Part shown: positions 47,010 through 60,281 of the stretch, one piece after another
How positions within the stretch are numbered: the stretch's first letter is position 1
How the letters are laid out: each line of letters begins with the position of its first letter
Source of the DNA: Alitta virens
Taxonomy: Eukaryota > Annelida > Polychaeta > Phyllodocida > Nereididae
DNA length: 64,000 nt
Assembly (NCBI GenBank): GCA_932294295.1
Contig: OW028584.1
Span: forward strand, 26,628,970 to 26,692,969
Direction: 5' to 3'
Notes under the pieces: generated by a model
The model's input: the letters and a program-made list of their open reading frames with translations, nothing else
Told to the model about the DNA's origin: nothing
Databases searched by the model: none
Made by a program: the position numbers and the translations under genes

Positions 47010-50000
47010 CTGAAATCAACATTACATCAAGTGGAATGAAATTTACCCACTGTACAGGTAGTACACTCAAGAAAATTGGGGTACAAAAATTAGTAGTTAA
47101 AAAAACCCGTAGATTTTTAAAAACCAAAATGGGTTATACACAGTTAAATTTGATTTTACAAGTATTCAATGGACACCTCGTGGTTTTTCAAATTACCAAC
47201 TTGAGTTTTCAGTTTTTATACTAGTTTTGCAAATCAGGATCATCCATGCAGTGACAGGAATAATTTTTAAATGCCGTGTCATGTTTTAACTAACAATTAT
47301 AGTGATAGAAGTTCAATAAGATATGTTGCAGAGAAACACTGCCTGACCGTGATGTTGCGACTGACCGCTAAATATTACAATGTCCAAGAAGTGGATTGAA
47401 AACATTCCGCGAAGAACGACATATATATCAGTCAACTGCAATTGCCTATGGTTACTGAGTTAGTAACTTTTTTTTTTAATATGAGAGAGTGAATGGAAAG
47501 CTACCTATTTCTTCTGCCTGGTACTTGCCCATGCTGAGTGCCAGGTCGATGACGAGCTCTTCTTAAATGTCTCATCCGCGCACCTGCTCCACCTCTGGCT
47601 ATGCCTCCTTCCGCCACTGGAAAAAAAATCAAATGGTAGAGCAAAGCAGATTGGGTAACTGCAGTTATTCCATCACAACATGGCCGACCAGTGACCACGT
47701 CTCAAACAATGTCTTTTTATTGATACACGCATTTAATCCTATTTAGATGGCCCTTACAGCAGCTTCACAGCTCCAATACAGCATTCCAGGAAATTTTCTG
47801 GCAAGGTTTGAAATGTTATTAACCTGGTCATATAAGCTGACTAAAGATTCAGACAACCATTGCCTCACCCCAGCCAAGTGCAATGGGAACTTGGCATGAG
47901 GGACTCATTTTGATGGCGCTTTTAAGCCCCTGCGGTTAACACCGTGTTCAAGGCTGGATGCTCCCCAGGAGAAAGACTCCGCAAAAGCTGTAATTATGAA
48001 AGTAGGTTGAGACCATTGACTTGTGTTGAGTGAGCAGACTATACACCTTAACACTTAGATCCTCCTCCAGTTACTCCATCTTCTTTGCCCCACAGATAGA
48101 AGGGGTAGTTTACCAAAGGAATAGGCTATTGGCCAGTTGTTAGATATTTTAATATAATAGTGGATGATAAGGAGTTATATTCCCCAATTGCAGCTTATTC
48201 ATTTGGTGATATGGGCTGGGTGACATGCATTTTATACCACACGGAATGACATCCATGTAATGCCTAAATTTATAACAAAAAAATGTACTGAGTTATTACC
48301 AAAAATGTATCGCGAAATCGAGGACGTTCATGACACTGGTGACGCTGCATTCAGTAATTTTCGAAATATAGTTTGTTTTCCTGTAAGTTATATTCTATAA
48401 CTCCGTCAATTTTAATATTTTAAAGTTCCACGTGGCAAATGAAGCATTAGGGATATTACCTTTATAGTTCAGCAAGCCATTTTAAGAAATTTGCATGTAT
48501 TGCTGATGACATGCAAATTGCCGAAAAATGGCATACAGGAAACCAATATCGGATTTAAGGGGGGGGGGGGGGGGTTTATCCCATTGGTCTAGTACATTTC
48601 AATGAAAAAAAAGAAAAATTCGGTCACAGAAATAAATTTTAATTTAACCCCCCCCCCCCCCTTCCCCCCGGGTGAAAATGTTTTTGAATCTGACCCTGAA
48701 AACAATTATCTTTTGACACATTTTCAGTGAGTAATAAAAGAGTGAGTGCGTATGTGTGTGAGTCATTCAGTCAGTCAGTTGTAACTAATGCAACTGCTCT
48801 CCAATAAAACACCAGTGTTTTTTGCCGAAGCAAGAAAAAACACCACTATCTTGATAATCTGATGAAAAATGAACAAATTACGAAAGAAAATGTAACATTT
48901 AGTGACAGATTAAGAGAGCGTAGTAAATCTATATTATTTACAACGTTAAATTCTCTAAATGCCATGAAGACTATGCACTTGCCCATGAGCCATAATATGT
49001 AGCACTGTTGTTTGGTATCATTATCTCCATATTGAAATAATTTGAAATGAATCTAGGATTTACCTCTTAACATAATCATGATAATGAGCTGTACAACGTG
49101 TATAGAACACATGCCTTTCACAAAGAAAATTAAGCAATGGTAGGAGTAAATTACTCTCCCATTAACTACTGGAGATTAATTATCCTCCTTACAAAAATTA
49201 TACATTTTTAAGCCCATTATATTAGGGCCATGTGAAACAATTTTTTTGCTTACATTCGCGATCGATTTTGCAAAATGTCTCAAATTATTTGCAAAATAAA
49301 ATTTGTTTTGGGCGAAATATATATAAACGTGATGTTTGAATTGATATTTGTTGGGGTTAAATTACACAAATACTATATTTAGCCTTTGACCTGTCACTTA
49401 ACTGGTTTGTTCAGAATTTTGTGAAGTACGATTATGTATGATACATACAATTTAACATGATTATATTCTGAGTAGTGTCAGCAAGTTCAAATGAATTGTA
49501 ATTGACTTTATACATAAAATTCATATGACCGGCTGCCATAAACCGAATGCTGTGCATCGTTTGATTAAATCCATGCAGTAAGTATGAAAAGTTTTAAGAG
49601 GCAGATGTAATGATGAGATGATAAAGCTTGAATGGGGGTCCCAGGTTCGATGCTCGGTCGAGCCTAAGTTGGATGGCTGTTTTAACCTTCATATCAATGA
49701 CATGGTCCCTGCCTGTCTTAATTAGCCCAATAGGTGCAGAAATACAGGACGTAATCCTGATGACATGACATGTCAGGCCAATGTCGGGCCAATGTCGGTC
49801 CGATGTTGGTCCGATGTTGGTCCGATGTTGGTCCGATGTTGGTCCGATGTCGCCCACATAGTGCCAGCGTCAAACGATGTCAACTACCCCTCGCATTGTT
49901 ATAAGTAAATATCATTCGGATGAAATGGTCCCTTTTACTTGACATTTGTACTGGCCTAAGCAAAAGATCCCACTGATGACGCAGTTGCGTAACAGGCATG

Positions 50001-52466
50001 TGCACATGGGCGGGGGGGTGCAGGCATGGACTTCCTAAGGGCAGCTGGGTGGTCTAGTGGTAAGATGCTCGCCTGCTCCTCTGAAGGACCCGTGTTCTAT
50101 CCCAGGCCCAGGCACTGTTCATGAGCAACATTCCAGCTGGATGTCGTTCTGATGAGACGTTAAATTGGAGGTCCCTTGTACTGTCTATGCTGAGGCAAGT
50201 AAGTAAGAGATCCCACCTATGGGGTAAATGTGTAAAAGGGGTGGACTCCTCCTTTCTCACCTCATTAATTAACCCTCGATAGCAGCAAGAACTTGCCTTA
50301 GAGGGCTGCACTTTCCATATCTATCCATCTATCTATCTTGCCTTTATCCCTGTGTTTCTCTTGCTCCTCCTCTCCCTCGAGATCTCTGCCCTCATCCCTC
50401 CAACCATTAGAGCTAGGGATCTTAAATGTTATCAGAGATGCTATCATACCACACAATGCTCGATTTTCTCTTTCAGGGGTCTCCTTTATATATTGATGTT
50501 TGCTTTTGGAAATTCTTTGTATTTTTTATTGCGATTTCTTCTTTATGCTAGTGATATTTATTTATTTATTAATTATTCAAATATATTTAAAAACAGGATA
50601 ACATGATATGATCAAGTGAATTAAATTGAATAGACTTATCAAATATGGCTTCAGTGAGCAGTGCATATTTGATTAAGCTTTTTAAAGACAATTGCGGGTA
50701 TCATCAGTGCACTCTTGTGAGAATTATGAAAAGCACCGTTTTGTCCACAGATGGCGCTCCAGTCGCCTCTGCTGTTTTCTGTTAGTTTGAGAGTTAAGTT
50801 CCAGAACTAGCACATATAGTCTACTTTTATTTTATTTATGAAAATCCAGTAAAAGTGTCTTATCATTTATATGCAAGAACTAACCATCAAATCAATTTAG
50901 TTTTTACCACCAGGGGGCCAGATGTCGTGAAACTGTTGATGCAATTGACCAGTATTTGTCTTTAACTTTGTGCAAAATTTCATGGCATTCTTAGTTGTAG
51001 AACTGAATACCCACATTTGTCTTTAAGACAAGGCCTCCCTGGATAGGATCAACAATTATTTGGACAAACAACAAAACTTAGGTATTGCCCAGGGATTCTC
51101 GGAACAGCATGGCATCCCATCATTCAGAACAAAAAACAACAACAGCACAGAAACACTTCCAAAAATCTTGTGTGTGAAATGTAATCAGTGTGTAGACTAT
51201 GTATGCAATTTATATCCAAGGCGAAGCCGATGATTAATATACTGGACAACAAGGGTAATGACGAACTTATGCCAAGAGTTAATTGTTAGTGGCATGCATA
51301 ATAGGCACATTTGAGCACCAGTGTTCCATTGCACATGATTCTTGGTTTGCACAATGATATTATTGATAACCAGGTAAGTAAATCATACTCTCTCAAATCA
51401 TGGGAAAAAATTATTCATCGAATTGCTGTTATTATGGAAATTTGCAGTACAACCTACCAATTTGATGCAAAGATTATATGAGTGTTCTTTTTGGCATGAA
51501 TGATGATTTAATAACACATGGTGTATTTTTGCGAAATTTTTTCTCTCTAAATACATATAGCTTTTGTGACCTCAACATGTCCTTGACAATTCAGTCATTC
51601 ATTCATTTGATAATGAGGTGATCTAAATAGTGTGGTGGTTCTAATAATGAGGTGGTTTTAGTAGTGACTTGGTCATAATAAATGATGTGATCTTAATAAA
51701 GTGTCTCAGTACTGAGGTAGTCTTTATAGTAAGGTGGTCTTAATAGTGAAGTTGTCTTTAAGTGAAGTATTCTTAATAGTGATGTGGTTATTAATGAAGT
51801 GGTCTTTTAAATAGTGAGGTGTCTAAATTGTAAGTTGGTCTTAATATTGAGGTGGGCTAAAAGTGGGGCTTCATTGTACACTCGGCGACATTGAAATTCG
51901 CCAGGACATCGAGATTCGCCAAAACATGATTATACACATTGAATGGTCTTGTTTTTTGTTACAAAACTAGTTGTTTATCTCATTGTCAGTGTTCTAAAAC
52001 TGCTGCAGTCATCTAATAAGTGTTCATTACAGTTTATTGCAATTGGTGAATTCTATGTCGCCGAGTGTACATATTCTTTGAGGAGCTCCTTCAAGAAATC
52101 CCTTCTCTTGATCCTTGGTTATTTTTTTATGGTTTTTTTTTTGTTCAATGTTCGGCTTTGCTTAATGTGTTAGATTTTGTGGTCAGTCAGGCATGACCAT
52201 ATACAACAACTTTATAAAAGGTATATATGGGAATTATACCTGCAGCAAACTCAACCTCTGATTGGCTGATATGCTCATCGTGTGCTTTATTATAACTATT
52301 AATTACTTACAATGCTCCCTTCTTGAGAACAATATAAATGGTCACTTGGTGGAATATTATATATAACTAGAATTCAACAATAATAATAAAAAATCAACAA
52401 ATACTTACCAAAAAGGGCAACAGCAAGCAGTAGCAGTGACACCAAAATAATCGCCTTCCACTTCAT
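46892..52466 (-). CDS. small secreted peptide precursor B (three exons, 95 aa)
   Basis: Exons 52409-52466, 47505-47616 and 46892-47009 mirror precursor A exactly in splice sites and phases. The product has the same signal peptide with one change (Leu9 to Val), four extra residues in the GGAGARM stretch, and retained RR pairs, giving the predicted inner peptide ARHRPGTQHGQVPG followed by RR. A second segment, PWDTEYSPYGNS, is also bounded by basic residues. Both copies keep open frames across all exons, but amino-acid changes (about seven) outnumber silent ones, so recent selection may be relaxed or diversifying. Function is unknown; the precursor layout fits a processed secreted peptide. Confidence 0.62.
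47505..47616 (-). CDS. precursor B exon 2
   Basis: 112 nt between a TTTCCAG acceptor and a GTAGCT donor. It encodes AEGGIARGGAGARMRHL, RRARHRPGTQHGQVPGRRN. It enters after one base from exon 1 and leaves two bases that combine with exon 3 to form Arg. Confidence 0.62.
48558..48670. repeat. G-run / C-run pair, copy B
   Basis: This is the paralogue of the copy A pair. About 50 extra bases between the runs include a stretch absent from A. Confidence 0.8.
49606..49862. mobile_element. tRNA-derived SINE family 2 with 12-bp minisatellite, copy B
   Basis: The SINE body as at 37043 is followed by about six units of GGTCCGATGTT at 49795-49855; copy A has about two units. Confidence 0.7.
50039..50338 (+). 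mobile_element. tRNA-derived SINE family 1, copy B
   Basis: Duplicate of 37344-37648, with the same tRNA-like head and CTAT tail. Confidence 0.8.
51879..52067. mobile_element. CACTCGG-family mariner-like MITE, copy B
   Basis: Duplicate of the element at 39229-39417, here with the unmutated CACTCGGCGACATTGAA left end. Confidence 0.7.
52409..52466 (-). CDS. precursor B exon 1 (signal peptide)
   Basis: 58 nt, ATG at 52466, GTAAGTA donor at 52402-52408. It encodes MKWKAIILVSLLLLAVALF and leaves phase 1. Confidence 0.65.
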
Positions 52467-53258
52467 TGTTCACACCAAAAACAATAATGCCCTCTAAAGT
52501 GCCCTACAGTGTTACGACACTGGCCTTTGGCATTATAGGTTTCTGGGTTAAAAACCTGTTTTTGGGTTATGAGGTGGCTCACTTCACAGTTTGGGGTTAA
52601 CTATTCTATATTGTCACTGCAGTTCAAGACCTGAACAATTTAAAGATAATTTTGGCAAATGCAACATTTTGGTCTTTTATAATTTGTATCAAAAGTAGGT
52701 TGTAATTTAATATCATGATAACCTCTTAAACTGTTTGGGAATTATTTTATATCAGTGATAGATTGATCAACATTATCATCAAAGTTAATAAATATTTTAT
52801 TTATTTAGAAAGTAAATATGTATACACACATCATATACAAAGGTAAGATGATGTAATATGCAAACAAATAAAATACTTTCAGACTACACAAAGACAACAC
52901 AGCTGCAGGGGCGGGTCCACTAGTGCTGTGCAAATAGTTGAAATTTGCCTAATTGTTGTGAAATGAAAATGCCCAGAGGCAGAATTGCAGATAGCAGGAA
53001 AATGTAGCCTGACATCTTTGGATAGGTAATGTTTTTCAAACATCATTAGCATATATGCTAATTACTACGTACTACAACAACTATATATTTTGGTTTTTTG
53101 ACAGATATTATAGAACAGTGATTTAGCTCTGTACTTCTAGCTATCAAAAGACTGAATATTATAAGGTATTATTACAATAAGAGCTTTACATTACTGTTCC
53201 CTGAAATATCAATATATCTAAATAATTTCACTTTCTTAGAAACCTGTATGTAGTCTAT

Positions 53259-53640
53259 ACATTTGCATTATAACATATAATTTATATATATTTTACATAT
53301 AATTTACGTATAATTTACACATTTGCATTATAACATATAATTTACATATAATTTACATATAATTTATACATTTGCATTATAACATATAATTTACATATTA
53401 TTTATACATTTGCATTATAACCTTTAATTTACATAATTTACATATAATTTATGCATTTGCATTATAACATATAATTTACATTATTTACATATAATTTATA
53501 CATTTGCATTATAACATATAATTTACATATAATTTACGTATGATTTATACATTTGCATTATAACATATAATTTACATAATTTACATATAATTTATACCTT
53601 TGCATTATAAAATATAACATATAATTTACATATACTTATA
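53259..53640. repeat. AT-rich minisatellite expanded in copy B
   Basis: About nine units of 35-45 bp around CATTTGCATTATAACATATA; copy A has about two at 40720-40800. Confidence 0.9.
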
Positions 53641-55069
53641 ATAATACTGCATTACAATACTATCACATGCAGCATACGCGATCCAGTTCAAAACTAATGG
53701 TAATTTCAGAGAAAGGAAAAATCAATTATTAGCATGGTAAGTGAGAGATGCAGTTGCATACAATTGATTTGTCTCACCAATAATAGTAAATTTTTTTAGA
53801 AAGTTAACTTATGCATGTAATCAGTGTAATTGTGGAGGCCAAATGTTCTTCTACCAATTTTACTATCACATTAAGCAAGAATAGTTGCCATAAATATCCT
53901 GGTAAATTATTGGTAATTTCTTGGAAAAAGGTAAATGAAACTTACCAGAAATCACCGGCAGTGGTTAGAATTACACAATTTGTTATGTACTTTTTTTTTT
54001 TTTTTTATATTATAACAATAGGGAGTCCATCGTAGTTTTGTACTAAAACATGGATATTTCCTTGAATTGCTATGCACTTGTTGAAACTCGAGCATTTTCT
54101 TTCTAAATTGTATGCACTTAATTGCTTAAAAAAGCATATGCCTTGTTGTGAATACACTGAAATTTTCCTTCAAATGTGCATGCACTTTGCAAAAAAAGAA
54201 AAAATCCTTCAAAATTGTACGCAGTTAAAACATGAAAATTTTCCAAAGGAAATTGTTGTCGACTTTAGGTCAGATAAGGACACAATTTACGTGCTTTATA
54301 TTAAATATTATACCAATATCCATTCGCATTAATATAATATAATCGACAGGTTCACCATATTTATGGAGAGTGCAGTGTGACTGATCGAGTGGTAAGATAG
54401 TAAAGGCATTAAACTTTAGTGAATTTGTGAAAGTACTGTGAATTATATCCAATGGTAAAAATAGCTGCCTTTCGTTTAAACTGTGGCGTTGTGTTATAAC
54501 AGTGTTAGTATTACGACGTATGTCCGGGACTATTTGGCAAAAAGAAAAATGATTGAAAAGTAGAAATGTAAGATGAGCTTTTGGCCTCTGGGAGAATGCT
54601 GTTTGGCTGTTATCCATTGTTCAGTACTTCTCGATCGCCTGCTGGTATGGAAACTGTAACAATGAAACTATAATAGCAAACTCAATAAAATCATCAATAA
54701 CTGTTGAACATTAGGCATCTATAATCATAATTTTTATAAAATATGCAGTAAGTAGGCAATCAATAGATTGAAAACATGTCATTTCACTCATGTATACAAA
54801 AAATACTAGACTTTGCCATCTGGAAAAAATTCTATCTGGGTCAAATGTAGAACGGCCAGGTATTCAAGGTCATTTGTGCCATCGAGCATTAGAATATTAA
54901 GTGTGGATGACTGTATGCTTGTGTTTTCTGAATGTCATGCACGTATGTTTGTTCTGTTTGTGTGTATGTTTGCCCTAGAGCATGTTGAGTGATGTGTTAT
55001 CTGTATGAATGATCTGACGCTGAATGTTGTACAAAAGGAGTTCAATTTCTATGATAAATATCATATATC

Positions 55070-55175
55070 TGATCTTATCTTATCTGATCTTATCTTATCT
55101 TATCTTATTTTATGTTATTTTATCCTATCTTGTTTTATTCTAACTTATCTTATCTTATTTTATCTTATAATGATA
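55070..55175. repeat. (TCTTA)n-type microsatellite
   Basis: Imperfect five-base repeats of TCTTA with TGATC and TTTTA variants. Confidence 0.85.
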
Positions 55176-56404
55176 TGCAATTTGATTGAATTTCAAAGTT
55201 GCTTGTACATTGTACTTGTTTATGTTTAAATCACTTTAAAAATAGGCATTCTGCTTCAAAATTATAGACAAATTCAACATCTTTGCACACAATGCTAACA
55301 TGTTATATGGTACCCTTTTCCTCAAGTTGTAATTATGCAATTATTGGTTATCTTTTTTTAATGGCAAAATTCTTGAAGATATTGTGCTGTTTCACTAAGT
55401 TTATTCTTCATATAAAGTTTACAACAGTAGAGCTCATACACATCCTAAAATTTGCATATATATTTTCTTGTTTGAATAGTGGCTGTGAATGAGCATCATG
55501 TACTACACTTAAACTTTTCCAGCAATTTTCCGCTAAATCCTTTCCAACTTTTAATTTTATACAAGAACAAAGTTGATATGACAGAAGGAATACAACATTT
55601 AAATCATGCACAAAGTTGACCTTTAGAATATCCTCGAAATTAAACGCGATAGTCACAGTTCAATGAGCCAATTAATTTCTTATCAAGTAAAAAATGTGTG
55701 TTCATCGTCAAAAAGGTGGAAATCAATATTAATCAATATTATAATACAGCTAACCTTGTCTAAGCCAAATAGTTGAACAACTTGCACCAAAGTTAACAGA
55801 ACATTTATTATCCCTGTAATTGAAGTCGTTTTTTGCTCTCAGTCGACAGCTGACATCATGACATCATGAATTTCATGGCATGTGATTGGTCAGTCTCAAC
55901 TTCTCTGACATGAAGAAATGACCATGACTAAAACGGAGACTGACCAATCATGTTAGCTTTGTTAGATCGTTTTATTGTTCATGGTTGTTATCTGTTTGAT
56001 TGTTTATAGTTATTCCTTTGAGATTTAAAAAAAATTATTTTGTACTTTTTCAATAGGAACATGTTCTGTCTCTTTCAAAATTTCAATTGGAATTCTATGT
56101 AATTCTTACTTGGATGATCAATTGCTTAATTATCTTAATTATAGATTTGCATAAGTCGAAACTTTGCCTAAAAATGCTCATTTAACTAACTTAATGGCTT
56201 GTTGTTGCCAAATTGCACAATTATCCAGGTTATTACATAAGAGTAATAGCTGGTGTAATTGGTAGATGTCACTTAAGTACTTCCTGCGGTCAATTTTCAT
56301 GTTGCATCTGTAATCCAGTTCACTGAAGTGGAACCAGTGGAGCAGGAACATGATGTCTTACCACTTGATAGCCAACATAATTAAATGTTTAAAGGCAATT
56401 CAAC

Positions 56405-56640
56405 TACATCAGATTCAGATTCAGATTCAGATATATTTATTTGACTTAAAGCTGGTATCAAAGAAAAAAAAATTATTACAATCATGTTTATTATAATTTT
56501 CTTTAAGTAGGGTGACCCCTTTAAGACATCTTTGATGTCACTGCCAAGGGGCCACCCTATTCTTAATATAAAGAATGTCTTTCAAATTTCAATCCTGCGA
56601 CCAGTGGCAAGGGACAAAAACTCAGTGGTAGTCTTAAAAA
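56405..56640 (-). mobile_element. probable LINE 3' UTR with hexamer tail
   Basis: On the minus strand, CAAATAAATATATCTGAATC is followed by repeated ATCTGA units, a LINE-type 3' end. The adjoining 200 bp contain a GGGTGACCCC/GGGGCCACCC pair that could fold. Confidence 0.45.
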
Positions 56641-57590
56641 TAAAAGTTAATAAATAAAAATTACAACGATTGAATAAATGACAGTAGTAAATCCATGACA
56701 GAGATTTACTGTCATTTATTCAAAATTAACCTGTTTGGTACATAGTTAGTGAAATCGCAGTAAATCGGGTACATAGTCCATTTGATCCAAGGTTTACTGT
56801 TTAAGCTAATTATTTATTTATTTAATTATTTTCTTTATGTATTGCCAATTTTGAAAAAGTTTACAACTGTCACCAGATATTTGCATAAATAGAACAAGAA
56901 CTAGCCCAAGATTGCATACATGTGCAGAAGGTGTGAAACTCGAATCATTTCAAATAAATTTGACAGACCTAAACCTTCTATTTTTGCTTAGTGGTTGGTG
57001 TTGTATGAATTCATTGACATATACGTATGACCTTTTCCTTTTGCATGCAGCCAAAAGACATATCTTATCAAACATTGTAACGAGTTAATATTTTGCATAA
57101 GTAATCAAGCATGGAACCAGATTTTCAGTTGGGTTGCCACACAAAGCAATTGAAAATGACACATTATTGATTATTCATTTAAAAGAAGCAAAACCTTCCA
57201 GAGGTAAATTACAAAGTCAAAGAGTGGAACATAGGATAGTTACATTGCCACAACATATATTAGGCTGTGCGCCAGAGGCGTCGATTTCTCTTGACAGGTA
57301 GGGGGGATGCAGGCCTACTTTGTCTGTCTCACCGTGACTTTCCCTCGCTTGTACCAGTGACCGCAGTTAACGCGTGGACACAGGCCAAAAGGTAAATTAA
57401 TGGTGAATCATTGATTACAAGCTATAAACTTAATACTGATATGTGATTGGTGATGCCAAGTGTAAAACTTTACCAAAACACAAATGTTCCAAAACAAAAG
57501 TGTGTGAAAAAAAGTAATTTCATTTGTGAATATCAGGGGGGGATGTGATTGTATTGATCATCCCCCCCCCCCTTCCCAAAAAGTGGGGGG

Positions 57591-57597
57591 TATATAG
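57591..57597 (+). promoter_or_regulatory. possible TATA box of the PAN/LamG gene
   Basis: TATATAG lies about 300 nt before the start codon, after a G run. A start site around 57620 would give a 5' UTR of about 280 nt. It is the only candidate seen and is weak. Confidence 0.25.
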
Positions 57598-57900
57598 CAC
57601 TGACTTATTAAGGTCTTGACTGCTCAGCAGTTGCTATGTATCGAGAGTTCTGGAAGAGATTTTTATTTTGTTAGTTCTTTGTCGAACTGAGAGATTAATC
57701 TTTCGAAATTTATTTGTTCCAGGGTTATCAGATATATCAAAATACTGCATAAAGGTTTACAGTATTTTTAACAAGTACTACAATCAGGAGACACAATTTT
57801 GAGTGTTCATTTGCATAAGTAAGAGGACTGCGTCAAAGCATTCATCTTTGTTGCGAGAGGACTGTCAATTACAAGTACATCATTTCTTCATTGCCATCAC

Positions 57901-58249
57901 ATGAACACCATGAATGCCATCACTTTTTCCTTGGCATTGTTTCTGTACTTAACTATCATCACTCAGGGAGCCATCCGAACAACTTTGTTTAATCAGCAGG
58001 CAAAAACAATGGACTGTTCATTCACGAAAACTGAACTATTAGCTAAACGTATCCCTGCAATCTACAGATGTTCGTTTTCATGTCTGCAAGCGGCCAGTAA
58101 CTCTTGCAGTTGCATGGGATGGCAAATAACAGCAGATACATGCACAATTTGTGTGCAGTGTAATACAGATCCAATCACGACCAATTTGGCATTGTCGTAT
58201 GTTGCCAATTTGGCACCTGATGCACCAACTGCACCTGTACTTAACAATG
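57901..58249 (+). CDS. PAN/LamG gene exon 1
   Basis: 349 nt encoding the signal peptide, the cysteine-rich module and the Ala/Pro hinge; the last base forms Asp with exon 2. Confidence 0.85.
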
Positions 58250-59358
58250 GTAAGTGTCGCTCAGTTTTTCTGCATTTGATGCTGTAGTGAACAGCACCAT
58301 ATAAAAACATGTTTAAATGTTAAATTGATAACCAACCCTTTCCTAATGAGTGATCAAGAAATGTAAGCAGCGAATCTCTTAAGAAGCTTTAATAGTATTT
58401 CTCAGGTTGAATACAAAGTGAGTAAACCAAGATGCCTGAATAAAGAATGTTGTGGTGGGTCAACCTATAGAGGGCAGTGAGCCAACCAATGGTTGGGGTG
58501 AGTTGACCAAATGTGTTTGATGAGTACAATTACTGTTACCACAGAACATCGGTGAGTTGACTGTAAAAATGGGAGTGAGTTTATAATTTATTTGCTTTTT
58601 GGTAGTGAGCTGAAAAGTTGGTGAGTTGTCTGGTATTCACTCGGCTCATATTTCCTTTTTGGCTTCCCCTTGGCCAATATAATCTCTCCTAATCCACACA
58701 ACTCAATGTTGGACTCATTACTTTCCAATATTGTTATTATGTTTCAGATGCCGCATTTTACATAAGCTTTGACAATTTAACAAGTGGCAATATGGATGCA
58801 GTGGGTCTCACTATCACAGATGTTCGAGGAAGTATAGTTGCTGGCAAGAAAGGTGGGGCACTTCAGATTTCAGGTACCTTTGACAAACTTCGGACTGATG
58901 ACCAAAGCAGTAGGTGTGCTGGAAGCCTGGGTATGTGCACAGACGGACACACAATGACATTTTGGCTGAAAGTTAATTCAACTGCACCTGTCACAAGCAA
59001 TCTTCAGTTCAGTTATTCCAAGCTCATGACCATCACGGTGAATGACACTGCTTGCCTCTTTGAACTGAGGAATGAGGTAGCAGATCAAATCCATTCTACT
59101 GTCATTCCATTCAGTCTACTAGATAACAAGTGGATACACTTTGCTACTACTTGGGAAAAATCTACAAATGTCGCAAAGTTGTTCATCAATGGCATTTTGC
59201 ATGCTACACTGACCAGGAAAGATGAGGTTGTTCCTTTACTACCAGAAGCATTCTATTTTTCTAGACTGAGTCTACTGATTTATGAACTGGATGAACTTTA
59301 TGTGTTCGAAAAGTTTACTGATGCATCTTTCATCGCAAACTTCTATGCCCAATATTAA
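57901..59358 (+). CDS. secreted PAN-like plus LamG-like domain protein (two exons, 319 aa)
   Basis: Exons 57901-58249 and 58748-59358 have a GTAAGT donor and TTTCAG acceptor and join in phase 1. Residues 1-24 are a signal peptide; a Met at residue 4 could also start. Residues 38-92 carry eight cysteines (MDCSF, YRCSFSCLQAA, SCSCMGW, CTICVQC) in a PAN/apple-like arrangement. After a Pro-rich hinge, residues 118-319 are a concanavalin-type LamG-like domain: FYISFDNLTSG opening, DGHTMTFWLK, NKWIHFATTWEK, LFINGIL and an ELDELYVFEK closing strand. Such proteins bind glycans or matrix and are common in invertebrate mucus and immunity; this role is inferred. No enzyme motif was found. The family is recognisable at domain level only. 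Confidence 0.85.
58748..59358 (+). CDS. PAN/LamG gene exon 2 (LamG-like domain)
   Basis: 611 nt from the CAG at 58745-58747 to TAA at 59356-59358. It encodes the whole jelly-roll domain. No standard AATAAA lies close behind the stop. Confidence 0.85.
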
Positions 59359-60087
59359 ATGTGTCAAGCGAAGAAACATTTATATGAAACATGGAATCGA
59401 AATGTACTAGCAAGTTTGGTCTTTATTAACATTTCATCATTTTCGAAATCCTCCGGCAAAACTATGTGCTGTCTTATGCTATGTACAGCAAAATGTGGAA
59501 TCACAAATGACTGGTTTTAAAGTCTCATTTGAGATATAATTTATTGAAGTTATATATGCATCACAAGTTAATCCATCCACACATAGTGACACAGCGCAAC
59601 TACTAGTAAAGTGCATTGGTCCAATCCATTTCGTCTCAAAACTTTTTTCAAATATTTCATATAACACAGACCACAGGCCATAAAGCAAATGTATTCAAGA
59701 CGAAGTCTCAGACCATTTTTCTCACATACATGTACATACAGTGTGTTCTTGTATATTTTCAAGTAATAGAAGCTTCTGTAAAAGAGAATACCTTTTTGTT
59801 TTTACTTGACCCAAGCAGAATCAGAGCCGACACAATGATGTGATGGAAATGTTTTTTTCAGCCAACTTGATTGCATGCGGGTTTTGGGTCAATGTTGGAC
59901 TAACGGATGATAATAATGACATGAATTATTAATTGTTCAAAGAAACGTTTTAGATAGATATTGAACAACACACTTATTAATATTAGATATTATGATCAGA
60001 CAGAATATTCCTGGAAATGAATAATTCATCCGAAAAAGCTTAAACTCAGTTTTTGGGTTATTTTTTGACAAACTATATGTAATCTTC

Positions 60088-60275
60088 TCAGATAACATGC
60101 TGATATTGGAGCAAGGTTTGCCCGATGTTGAGCCAATGTTGAGCCGATATTGAGCTGATGGTGAGCCAATGGTGAGCCGATGGTAAGCCAAGGTCGAGCC
60201 AAGGTTGAGCTAAGGTTGAGATAAGGTTGAGCCAATGGTGAGCCAATGGTGAGCCAATGTGGCATGTTATCTGGG
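60088..60275. mobile_element. MITE with inverted CAGATAACATGC ends and minisatellite core
   Basis: CAGATAACATGC at 60089 and GCATGTTATCTG at 60262 are exact inverted ends. Between them about 13 units of 11-12 bp (GAGCCAATGGT, GAGCCGATGTT) fill the element. The ends resemble the CCAGATAGCATTCC family at 11532. Confidence 0.75.
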
Positions 60276-60281
60276 GGCAGC

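Larger units (their letters stand above)
53816..57580. other. intergenic stretch, no supported gene
   Basis: Between the duplication and the LamG gene I find only short unsupported frames, a TTATC-type microsatellite (55070-55175), a LINE tail (56405-56640) and G/C runs at 57533-57590. Confidence 0.5.

Noticed and set aside
46856..47224. 122-codon plus-strand frame
   Set aside because: Antisense to precursor exon 3; the copy A counterpart is interrupted, while the minus-strand exon is kept in both.
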